Assembly (NCBI GenBank): GCA_964035575.1
Contig: OZ037887.1
Span: 1,240,001-1,304,000 of the forward strand
Length of the DNA: 64,000 nt
From: Rhynchopus sp. YZ270_cl-10
Taxonomy: Eukaryota; Euglenozoa; Diplonemea; Diplonemida; Diplonemidae
Direction: 5' to 3'
Numbering within the stretch: position 1 is the first letter of the stretch; each line of letters begins with the position of its first letter. This document shows, in pieces, positions 32,586-42,709 of the stretch. Under the pieces are notes generated by a model that was given only the letters and a program-made list of their open reading frames with translations, had not been told where the DNA came from and did not search any database. The translations under genes and the position numbers were made by a program.

Positions 32586-34115
32586 ATGGAGGGTGCAATT
32601 CCCCCTAGCCGCGACGAGCTGGAGCGCTTCTCCCTCCCCGACCTCCTCGTCACCGCACAGCAGCTCGGCGTCGACGTCTCCTTCGTCAAGGAGCGCAGCG
32701 AGGTCATCGATGCGCTGGCAAACCAGCGGAGACAGCAGCTCACACGGTATTCCGAGGAACTGCAGAAGTTTAAGATACGTCTTGAGGGCCAGGCGCAGGA
32801 GATGGGGCTTGCGAGACAACACTACCAGAGCACCTACGACCGTGTCGAGCAGGCCGTTTCTGACAAATTCGCCCAACTGCACGACCTGCTCCTCCGCAAG
32901 GAGGTGGAGGTGAAGGGGCACCTCCTGTACCTCAAGAACAAAGGCGACGCGGTGATGGAGGACTGCTCCGAGGCAATGCACCGCGAGCTCGACATGCTCA
33001 ACGACACCATCATGCGCTGCCAGACGCGCTCCCTCGACGTCCTCGACATCACCCCCTCTGCCAGCAGCATTTCCGTCTCCATCCCAACACTCACCGGACG
33101 CTGCTTCGACTTCCACGACATCGCCAACTTCGACCTTGCCCCCCTCCGCATCACCCTCGACCTTACGGCAGGCACCAAGCAGATGACCATGGACCCCCCC
33201 TACACACCACGGAAAAACGGTGGGAATAACAACCAAAGCCAGATCAGCCAGCCGCCGTCGCAGCACAACAATAGGCAGCAGAATTCTTATGGTGGGTATA
33301 ACAGCCAGCATGGTGGGGGTGGTGGCGGTGGTGCTGGTGGTGGTGGGGGCTACCCGTCAAGCCATGGACGTCAAGGAGGTGGTGGTGGTGGTGGTGGTGG
33401 TGGGAAGTCGCAAAGTGGTGTCGATTTTCTGAGCTTCGCGACGGACCCAGAGTGCTTTGAGTTTTCGAAGGATCGGGAAGGGTATGTCGCTAGAAGCGGT
33501 GTGGGGGTTTCTCTTTTCGTTTGTATCTTCAGAAGTTCTTTTTTTTGACCCGGGGAAGTAAGATGTGCACATCCCCCCTTGGGATAATCCAACCCCTACC
33601 CCCTGAGGTTCTCTCTTCTGACACTGTCGTGCTCAAACATTCTTCTTACCTACAGGCTGTCGATCCGGATGCTGTCCTCAGCTCCTGCAGACGTGACCGG
33701 CACAAAGGCGCACGAAGTTTTCAACGGGGGTGTGCACATGTGGAAGGTGCGGTGCGACAACATCCAGCAGTCCATCATCGGCCTCGTAGACGCGAACGAC
33801 GAGACAGAGTCTGCGAGTCGAGGTTTCTTCTGGTGGCCCACACGACGCGACTCACATGGTGTCATGGGGAGAGCGTCGCCACAGCTCACGTCCATTCCCG
33901 TGGTCAAGGAGGCTGATGTGCTCAAGGTATGTGTTTGCCCGTTTTTTTAAAGTCAAAAACAAACCACAACACAGCTTACATATGACGGTGACGCAGGGAC
34001 GCTGCGTGTTGCGCTCAACGGCATCGACCGTGGCCTGCTGGCGACGGAGCTCTTTGGACAGCTCTCACCATGCTTCATTTTTGCTAAGGGCGAGGGGTTG
34101 ACCCTCATGCAGTAA
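32586..34115 (+). CDS. Coiled-coil / poly-Gly / SPRY-like domain protein
   Basis: Three exons, 32586-33481, 33656-33926 and 33975-34115 (435 residues). The N-terminus (LERFSLPDLLVTAQQLGV) is helical and SAP-like, followed by a coiled coil (~40-150). Residues ~205-285 are Asn/Gln-rich then Gly-rich (runs of Gly from GGT repeats at 33307-33408). The C-terminal ~145 residues look like a SPRY/B30.2-type beta-sandwich: FSKDREG, then GGVHMWKVRCDN and SIIGLVDANDE, and near the end LTYDGDAGTLRVALNG with LSPCFIFAKGEGLTL. SPRY domains bind proteins, often as substrate receptors. Coiled coil + SPRY recalls TRIM proteins, but no RING or B-box is present. The target is unknown. Confidence 0.75.
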
Positions 34116-34314
34116 GCATGAAGAGGAAATCCGAAATTGCGCAGCTTTATGTCCGAAAAAAGAAAAAAAAAGAAAGACGAAATAAAAGCGTCTAAACGTT
34201 TACTAGAGAGGAAAACGACGACGTGTAAAGCCACAATTAGATAAGTGGTCCACACTTCTTGTATTGGAGGAAATCATTGGGAGTTACAAGAGAGGTTGTG
34301 GAGAAACGGTTTAG

Positions 34315-36431
34315 CACGGCGTACGAAAGCGCTTCGAGGAGTTTTTTGAGAAATTTTCAAAAAAAAAAGCGCTTGAATTTTTAGGAAAAAGCGCTTTTTT
34401 TTCCTGAAGGGGTTTGTTAAGGGGGTTTAAGTCCACACTACAAGTGACCCAAACCAAATTTATCGAGTCGCCGATTTCCCGCTGTGGGCATTTTTCTGAC
34501 AAAAATTACGAACGCAGTGCCATTTTATGGCAACATTTTTTAGAAATGTTGCGTACCGTGGCTTCGCCAGGAACCTTTGGGTGCCATGACTGCTGTTTAC
34601 TGATAAGAAGGCTGACATCCACTGCGGCTTGTGCACGGCCACCTGCACCGGCCACGGAAGAGTACAATGTACATGCCTCCTGCACAACAGCCCGGTAGGA
34701 AGTGAGAAGGAGCGAATGTCGCTGATTCGGAGGAACTCTGACTGTGCTTGGGTAATATTCGTCTCTCTGCCGGAGGCTACGATTGCAGGGGGTTTTTTTT
34801 GGGACCATCAACAGAAGTTTTTCAAAACTCAAAAATTCTGGCGGCGGGGCTGACCCCAACGCAAAAAAACAACCAAAATATCAAAAAAATCATGAGAACA
34901 GGTACGCCCAGAGGTCCTAACGCTGTTCTCAAAAAAAATAAAAATGGTAACTTCAAGGTCACTTCTCGTTTTTTGAGGGGGAAAAAAAAACTTCCCCCTC
35001 AGAGGCGGTATGGTAACAACAAAAAAAGTGTCGTTGCAAAGGTGCAAATCCTCGGACATACACACTGGGAAGACGTTGGTTATCGCCGTATCATCAGACC
35101 AACCTGCGGAAAGCCTGGTCTCCCCCAGGCCTCCCCTCCTCTGCAGCCTTGATAGCTTGGTAGCCACAGGTGATCCACAAGCCGTAGTGGGTGTCAGCCT
35201 TCGTATCAGTAACCTCAGTGCATTTATAAAAGAAACTGCGGTCACAGCACCCAAAGGTTCCTGGCGAAGCCACGGTACGCAACATTTCTAAAAAATGTTG
35301 CCATAAAATGGCACTGTCGTTGGTAATTATCGTCAGTTCCGCGAATTTTCCTTACGTATTTTGCTAAAACGAAAGTTTCTGGCGAAGCCACGGTATGCAA
35401 CATTTCAAAAAATTGCGCGAAAATTATACATTGTGGTAAGCCCTGCAGACCACTGATGTTGGCAAAAAAGGAAAAAAAATCCCGGACCCGAAGCATGCTC
35501 AAATAAGATTCGCAAAGAACAAGATCCAACGTGTTCCCGGTGTATGTTAATCATCCGAGGTCACTTCGTGACACTGGATTTCAAAAATAAAAAAGGAGAA
35601 GGTCACTTTTTAGGGCACTTTTCGAAGGTCACTTCGAAGTGACCTTCGGATTTCAAAAAAATAAAAAAGGTCACTTCAGAAGTGGCAAAAGTTACCACTC
35701 TTAGGACCCCTGGGTACGCCTTACCAAAAACCCCACACAAAAAAGTGAAGTTATTAATGCAGACACCTCCGACTGACCCACGTACGATGCCAGCCATCCG
35801 GATGAAAGCACAAGTACCCTGCGGCCAACAACAGAAGATGTAAAAAGGAAACCTAATGACTGGCCCGTACCGTAAGAGAACGAGGGCGGTTCACAACCGC
35901 TCGACAGCCGGCGGCCCACCTTCCGTTGAAGAGTTGTGAGCTTACAGGTACTGCAGTTCGCTGCACCCAACGCTTGATGCACGATAGTCTACACAAGAGA
36001 GCAGAAACCCAAAAACACAAAAAGGGGTGGGCGGGGGGGTCACAACATCTCTCTCTTGGCGCCCCATGCTGTACCGACAGTTGGGCCTCACCCTTTCTCT
36101 TAGGGATATACATGGACGTCCTTACAGGCAGCACACCGTAACCCAAAGGCGTGGCAGAGAGACTCCGTAGAGCGACTCTGGCCTGACCGCTGGCCATTTA
36201 TGCTCGAGCACCCATCAGAGCATAGGGGGGCCAGCCTGACCCAGCATTTATATACCCTGCCAGGGTGAACTAGCATAAAAGAGGGCAGGGGCGTTTAGAC
36301 CCTGAGGACTAGGGGAAGTCCCGCATACCCCAACAGAAAAAAAAAAAGCGCTTTTTTTTTCCATCAAGCGAAAAGTGCTTTTTTTTTCCCCCGAAAAAAA
36401 AAAAACGCTTCAAGCGCTTTCGTACGCCGTG
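34315..36431. mobile_element. DNA transposon with CACGG ends and 6-bp target duplication (E2, 2.1 kb)
   Basis: The left end CACGGCGTACGAAAGCGCTT at 34315 is mirrored at 36410-36431. GTTTAG flanks both ends (34309-34314; 36432-36437), a 6-bp duplication as in E1. The subterminal word is AAAGCGCTTTT. Inside, roughly 35150-35280 matches roughly 7020-7165 of E1. Several copies of GGCGAAGCCACGGTACGCAA occur (34547 inverted, 35265, 35381). No transposase ORF recognised; non-autonomous. Confidence 0.8.
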
Positions 36432-36437
36432 GTTTAG

Positions 36438-37131
36438 GGATACTAGATTTTCTTTTTCTTTTTGAAAAAACTTTTTTAACTTTTCAACTTCTCTTTTTTA
36501 TTTTCATTATTAGAGACGTACTTGTGTACTGGCCTTCTTTATGCAACGTTACGCAATCATCACATCGTACAGTAATGAGGTATTTTTGTTCCAACAACCT
36601 CCTATCGGGTGGTGAAACATTCATTGGGTGATTGATGAACGGGGAGAGAGTTTTTCACTAGCTCTCAGTAGCGTCTCACAAGCTCTCACAGCCTGTTGCG
36701 TGTCTCACGGAGACGATCATAGATGGCCCAACTTATGTGTCGGAACTCATTTGCGGAAAAAACGCATACCTAGCAGTGACTCAGCGTTCACAGAGTTACG
36801 AACAAAGGGGTGTTTTGCGATAGTATTTTACGAGGTGTTTCCAATGATTTACATAACATTTTTCTTTGCAGCCTTTCCCAACCCCTTCCCCCAGTTAGAT
36901 CCACACCCCACACCCCCCCTTCCTCGCTGCGCAAATAGATCTTATTATGAATAAAAGTCCCGCACCCCATTTCCCGTGTTGCTGCTTCTCCTCCCCGTGA
37001 ACTGTTTCTTTTGTTAAGATTTCAGGTCAAGTTTCAGTGGTATTTTTGTCGGGTAACAAGAGGGGTTATTATTTAGTGCCGTTTCCCAAACAACACCAGA
37101 AAAAAGTGAATCACGCACACAAAAAAATAAA
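36438..37131. other. Gene-free spacer with a mini-MITE copy
   Basis: 36634-36727 is a copy of the 13833 mini-MITE (GAACGGGGAGAGA...GACGATCATAGATGGC). Beyond it lies pyrimidine-rich sequence with TTTGCAG at 36866-36872, a possible acceptor before the R-SNARE gene. Confidence 0.5.
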
Positions 37132-39064
37132 ATGTCTGACGATTGCAAAGTGCGTTACGCTGTGATCTCCAACTGGGGAGGGCCCAACGGAAAGCCGCAG
37201 CTGCTCAGTGAGGTATGTCGTTGGTCATCAATATGTTTCTCGGCGTCAATGAACATCATTTTTTATCCCTCAAAATCCTTTTGAGCTCTCCATCTTTCGA
37301 GATTTCTTTTCTGTATCCTGTGAAGAAAAAAAAAATTGTGTCGACTATTGATTCTGAAATAGCTGGACTGGGGCCAGCTGGGTTGGTGCCGCACCTGCGT
37401 TGATGTTCAGCACCGTTCCTTGTGCAATATTGCCGATCCTGATTCCTCCGTTATTGAAGGCATCAACTTCCGACCGGTTGTCCGGTTCCGACTCCTCCTC
37501 CTCGTCGTGTCTGTCGGGTCTCTGGGAGCGGTACAGGGCACCGCCTTCTCCTCTTCGAGGAGTGTTGTTTCGTTGAAGTCCTTTGCGAACCCAATGGACT
37601 GATGCTTGCGCCTTCGCCGAAGACTGACACTCACGTCCATCCGAAAAATTCTTTCAGCTGCGACATTGGCCCCCTCCACGGCGATGGCAGCACTGTGCCG
37701 GCAGTGGCCGGTGTAGCGGTTAGCCTCCTCCAGGCCTAACTCTTTCCGATGCTCCCGCCGTTCCTCCGGGGCATGCTGCCCACGCGTCCGACGCATGCAT
37801 CGCTTCCTTTCTCGCATTGTCCTCTTGTTGCCTGCTGCGCTTGGCTCACCTCCTCGGTCCCGTCCGCCATTGGCGTGTCTGCCTGCTCGGTGTCCTCGCC
37901 CTCGGGAGCTGGCACTGCTGGAGAAGGGGCCCGTTGTGGTGGGTCTCCGCTCCCCTCGGCAGAGGCAGCCTGAGCCGGCAAATTCGAGTGCAAAAAGAAC
38001 AGGGCACTGAAGTATTCAGCCCTGCCGATTTGCGACAGAGGGCAGTGCTTGGACCCCTGAGTGCAGTGCAGACATGCCAGGCCTCCACACGTGCAAGGGG
38101 ATCATGTTTTTCCCCACACCCCCTGACACACAGAACTTGTCCCCTTTCTGGGTGATCGCCCACCACAGGGGTTGTGCGCATTGGGGTTTCCTTTGGACAC
38201 TTTCTCCAACTGCGCCAGAAGCTCTCTGACACGGTTGGCTGCGTTTCCGTTGGGAACGAACAGTTCCCAACGGAAACGCGGCCGACGTCTCTCTTCTCAT
38301 CCTTTAGGTGTTACTTTAACTTATCCACCCACACACAGGTCTCCTCATGCACAGTCACGAATGCACCGAACATCACAAAGATCATCCTCGACAAGATCCG
38401 TGGCGACGACCACCGTCTCACTTACACATACAACAAGTTCCTCTTCCACTACATCGTTAACGACCACATCTGCTACCTTGTATGTCCCCAACCCCAACCC
38501 CCAACCCCTATCCCTTCGCTGCTGCATTGTACTTCGAATTATCTCAATTTTTCCATTTGGGTTTGTACTCACCTCAAATAAGCCACCAAATCACCCTCAT
38601 AGTGCATGGCGGATGAGTCGATGGAGAGACGTGTGCCGTTTGCGTTCCTTGAAGACGTGATGGACCGGTTCAAGGCGAAGTACAAAGACCGCTGGTCCCT
38701 GGTGACCTCTGCAAGAGAGCTGAAGGACTTCACAGCGGAGCTGAACAAGCGTATGGAGGTGGCGAACAGCGGTGAGGAGGACACGATCCGGCAGATCAAG
38801 AAGGACATCGACGCAACGAAGGAGATCATGAACAAGAACATCGACGAGCTGCTGACGCGTGGCGAGAAGATCGACATTCTGATGGAGAGCGCGACCGCAC
38901 TGGAGAGCGGTGCAAGCCAGTTCCGCACGTCCGCACGCAACCTGAAGTGGGCCATGTGGAAGCGCAAGATGTGCATGTGTGCCCTCGTTATCTTCATCCT
39001 CCTGGTCGTGATTTTCATCATCGTCGTGATAGCGTGTGGTGGGTTCAAGTTCAAGAACTGCTAG
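37132..39064 (+). CDS. VAMP7-like longin R-SNARE
   Basis: Three exons, 37132-37212, 38339-38479 and 38603-39064 (227 residues; VAMP7 is ~220). Exons 1-2 and the start of exon 3 form the longin domain (KVRYAVISNW..., LTYTYNKFLFHYIVNDHICYL, FAFLEDVMDRFKAKY). The SNARE motif follows (~125-190: IRQIKKDIDATKEIM...NIDELLTRGEKIDIL...ALESGASQF), then a juxtamembrane WAMWKRKMCM and one membrane helix (ALVIFILLVVIFIIVVIA) with a short tail. At the ionic zero layer, where VAMP7 has Arg in IMVRNID, this protein has Lys (IMNKNID). It should drive endosome/lysosome/plasma-membrane fusion with Q-SNAREs. Intron 1 (1126 bases) contains a G+C-rich segment unlike the other introns. Confidence 0.9.
37400..38240 (-). 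other. G+C-rich, coding-like segment inside the R-SNARE intron
   Basis: Minus-strand frames 37817-37407, 37993-37736 and 38232-37846 are open but overlapping, and none has a recognisable domain; the last has several Cys/His (CVRGCGEKHD, CSFCTRIC). The base composition is that of exons. It may be a decayed gene or transposon body placed in the intron. I make no product call. Confidence 0.3.
38242..38280. repeat. Perfect 17-bp-arm hairpin
   Basis: GCGTTTCCGTTGGGAAC, a 5-base loop, then GTTCCCAACGGAAACGC. Located ~60 bases before the acceptor of R-SNARE exon 2, at the edge of the G+C-rich segment. Confidence 0.8.
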
Positions 39065-39093
39065 ACCAAAAAAAAAAATGGAAAAACAACGGA

Positions 39094-39136
39094 CAGTGGA
39101 GGATGAGGAAACTACACTATTCCAACAATTTTTCAA
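39094..39136 (+). repeat. Dispersed GTGGAG motif in the R-SNARE 3' region
   Basis: CAGTGGAGGATGAGGAAACT then ACACTATTCCAACAATTTTT. Lies 30 bases after the stop codon. A partial relative (GGCAACTACACTATTCCAAC) is at 40171. Confidence 0.5.
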
Positions 39137-40831
39137 CAATAATAATATTATATAAAAAAACATAGGCAAGCATGGGTTTGGGGATGGGGGGGTGTGAAAA
39201 AAAAACGTGTGGGGGGGTGGGGTGTTTTTGTTTTCTTTCAGCTGACCCTTTCCAACCAATTTTTTTTTGTGGAATGTAGAAAAAAAAAATAGTGTTCTAG
39301 GGTGTGTTCGTTTGTGTGTTTATTTTTTGCAACCCACAACTACAATAATAACAGTAGCAGTCAATAAAATGCTTTGATATTTTAGTGCTTCCAATGATGG
39401 CTCCCCCAAACCCCCCCTTTTTTTTTGAGTACCGTTCGTATTGAGAAACAGCATAAACCCATTAGGTCACATGTATCTTTCATCAAAATATTTTCATTAT
39501 TTCTTTTGTTGAAACTGGTACAGATCCTGCACAGCTAATCAATCATGTGAAATATTCCGCACATTTTTTCTTGTGAAAGATGCGCGTAGTAAGCGCAATG
39601 TGTGGTACTCCTTTTCCATTTTTCCTCAAAAAAAAAAACAGGGGGGTTTTCATTTTGCTGAGAGGCTGCGCGTTTAAAATTTTAAGTACCAAGTTTCCAA
39701 AATTACCAAAATTGCCAAATTACAAAAAATGTACTCTAAAAAAAAGGGGATTTTTCTCCCCAAACACAAAAAAGGTGCCCTTTTTTCCCCCCTCATTTTC
39801 TTTTCATTTTTTTTCTCTTCTCTTTTCGTTGTTAGGTTTCTCAATACAAGAGATTTTATTCGCTCAATGGATAGCAACGTTAAGAGAGAGGAGAGAGAGA
39901 AAAAGTAACATGGATATACAATACTGCAGGACGGCTTCTGCAACGACGCTATTACGACTTCGACCATTTTTTTTTCAGAGTGTTGTTTCTTTCTGGTGCA
40001 TAAACACCCTAAAAATCATGACAAAAAAAATTGATTTTGCAATGCCCTTGGGAATGTCTCTTCACCTTCCGCACTGCTGGCATTGAATACGATAATCTGC
40101 GCCCAAGCGTTGCAAAGTGATTGTCAATACAACAAAAAATGTAAAAAAAGGAACAGCAGAGCTTGCACAGGGCAACTACACTATTCCAACAATTTTTTTT
40201 AAAAAAAGAAAGGGTTTGCAAAATGCCGTTCTGAATTGTTTTCTGTCTTTTTTCCTCACAACAACAAGAGTGGGGGACATTTTTTTCTGCTTCTTATCCT
40301 CCACTCCTCCACTTCCCCTCCCTCCCTTTTTTTTTTGATGCGTGTGCTCGAGGAGGCCCGATCAATTTTTCTCTTTTTTTTTATACATCAACATTCAGTT
40401 TTTCATATTGTGTGTGTGTGTGCTCTCTAGCTGATAGGCTTTCCCTGTGAGAAGCTGATTTTGTGTTTTGTCTTTTTTTTCTTCAAACTGATGTGTGCAA
40501 CATAAGGCATTTGCGGGCATATTCATCTGACAACATTTTTTTTTTGTCTTTTTTTTGTTTTTCTTTTGTGTTGTCAAGAGAATGTTTGAATCTGTCTTTT
40601 TTTTTTTCTTCATTTTTTCTTTTCTCGTTTTGGGCTGGGGGTCCATTCCCCGCTCAGTAGCAACAAAGGTCAGCAACGAAGGGTTAAGGCAAACCCAGAA
40701 ATGTATTGTGTAATGCTGCAAGTAAGAAAGCATCCTAGCCTTTCGGGTGACAATTTTATGTGTGTGTGTGACAATGTGCTGTTTTCTATTTTTTACAAAA
40801 AAATAAAGTTGGCAAAAAAAAATAGTAATGA
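39137..40831. other. Gene-free spacer
   Basis: Homopolymer-rich, without a supported ORF; a TG-rich run lies near 40410-40426. Confidence 0.4.
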
Positions 40832-41916
40832 TCATACATTGAAATCCCGGGGAGTCACGGGGAGTTTGGCAAAAAATCAAAAAAAACGAACTCCCCGTGA
40901 GTGTTTTTTTGGTTTCGAGAGTTTTCGAGAGTGTTTTTTTTTTTTTTTTTACGGAGAGTTTTCGCGATTAATCGCGACAAAATTCGCGATTAATCCCCGG
41001 GAGTAAAATCGCGATTTTTTGTAGCATTTTACCCCAAACACAACCGTGCACACCTGGTGCTATCCGCATCTGACCTGTGCCTACCTGGGCACACGTTCAG
41101 TCTACGTACTCACATTACACCTACCGATTGATTCGCAAAATGCACCCACCACGACAGAGGGGTGATAAGCCTCGCTTTAGGCGGCACAGTGGTGGCGGAC
41201 ATGAGCAAACGAGCCCACAGGTCGATCACAAATGCGACGGGTTAATTCCGCGCTTGGGAATTATCCACACCTGTTTAAGATATAATTACGCTTAAATTAC
41301 TCTGGGCGCAAAATGGTACACCATACCAGCACGGAAGCATACCACCACATGAAAGCAGGGCTATTTTAAATATGGGGATAAGGAACAAGAAAAGGGTGAA
41401 AACGGGTCGAGGCTTCCCGCCGCAGGCGGAAATTTTTAGATGCCGTGCACTTTTCCAGGTGGTTTGAAGAGTGATCTGACCATATTGTCCCAGTATAGCA
41501 GTACACCCAATAAATCCATTGGAGAAGGAACATTGCACTTTTGACCACCACAGAATACATGTTGCCAGCCACACCACTAAAGTACAAAAACCCCCTCGGA
41601 ACGTAGTGAGAGCTTGTGAAAAAATCTCTCCCCGTTCATAGATGGCCCAGTTTTCGAGATTTTTTCATAAATTCGCGATTAATCGCAAATTTTTATTTTA
41701 TAAATTGGAGAGTTTTCGAGAGTATTTTTTTTAAATCGGGGAGTATTGGAGAGTTTTGGAGAGTTTTGGAGAGTTTTTTTTTAAATTGGAGAGTTTTCGA
41801 GAGTTTTTCACAAATTCGCGATTAATCGCGAATTTTTTTTCTTTTTTTTTAATCGCTAAAACTCTCGAAAACACCAGTGGAGAGTCTCCGCGACTCCCGG
41901 GGATTTCAATGTATGA
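40832..41916. mobile_element. Non-autonomous element with GAGAGTTTTC and CGCGATTAATCGCG words, ATGA duplication
   Basis: The left end TCATACATTGAAATCCC at 40832 mirrors GGGATTTCAATGTATGA ending at 41916 (the two ends differ slightly in the G/C run), with ATGA just outside both ends. GGAGAGTTTTCGAGAGTTTT and CGCGATTAATCGCGA recur near both ends. The interior contains a partial GCCATCTATGA mini-MITE end (~41648). No ORF of note. Confidence 0.7.
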
Positions 41917-42709
41917 ATGATGACATGAGGCCGAGTCATTCTGAACCAAAACCATATTTTGCGCAGAATTTGCGTCATTTTTTTTTAGCAGTCAGTGGGG
42001 GGGTGACAGTTCACTTTATCGTAGGCCAGATTTAGGTTGCTGCTTTAGTAAATTACAAAACAAAACAAAAATTGGCAAAAAAAAAAATAGTGGAGCACAC
42101 TCTAGGGTGGCTACACCAATACAACCAAGTTTTCAAAAAAAAAAAACAACGGGGAGACATTAGTGAGGGCAATTCACGCGACTTTTCAAAAAAGGTTGCC
42201 ATGAAAAAACGGAAAGCAGACGTAATTTCCTAATTTCCTTCGGAATGTTTTGGGTCTTTGAAGCGATTTTTTTTTTTGTCCAAACAGAAAAAATAGTACA
42301 AAAAAAATGAGGGAAACAACACCAGTCTAAACGAGAGAAACAAAAACAAAAGGTACCCATTCGTTCTCTCTTTGTTTACGTCACCATATAGTGTCACCAC
42401 AATTTTTTTTTTCCCAGTCGCGAACATCCTTTAGTTTACTGCGACGATCAGAGGTGTTTTTCTCACCTCACCTCACACACAACACAGCCCACTTTGTGCT
42501 CAGAAGAGCCTCCCTTCATCAAAGGTGTCTCAAGAAGGCGTTATCCCTCTCCTTTTGCGTTACCTTAATACCTTTTCACATGCACTCCCACCATTGTGCT
42601 TCATACCCTCAACCCAAGACGTCCCTCTGGCTGTACCTTGTCTACCTCCCACACAGGTGTATTCTTTGTTTTGCCCAAACACCCTTTCTCTTCTCCCTTT
42701 GATGCAAAC
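41917..42709. other. Spacer with a GTGGAG hairpin copy and 5' leader of the next gene
   Basis: The hairpin motif copy is at 42088-42140 (TAGTGGAGCACACTCTAGGG). From ~42480 the sequence becomes C-rich and pyrimidine-rich with CTCCCACACAG at 42646-42656, a likely acceptor in the leader of the 42710 gene. Confidence 0.5.
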
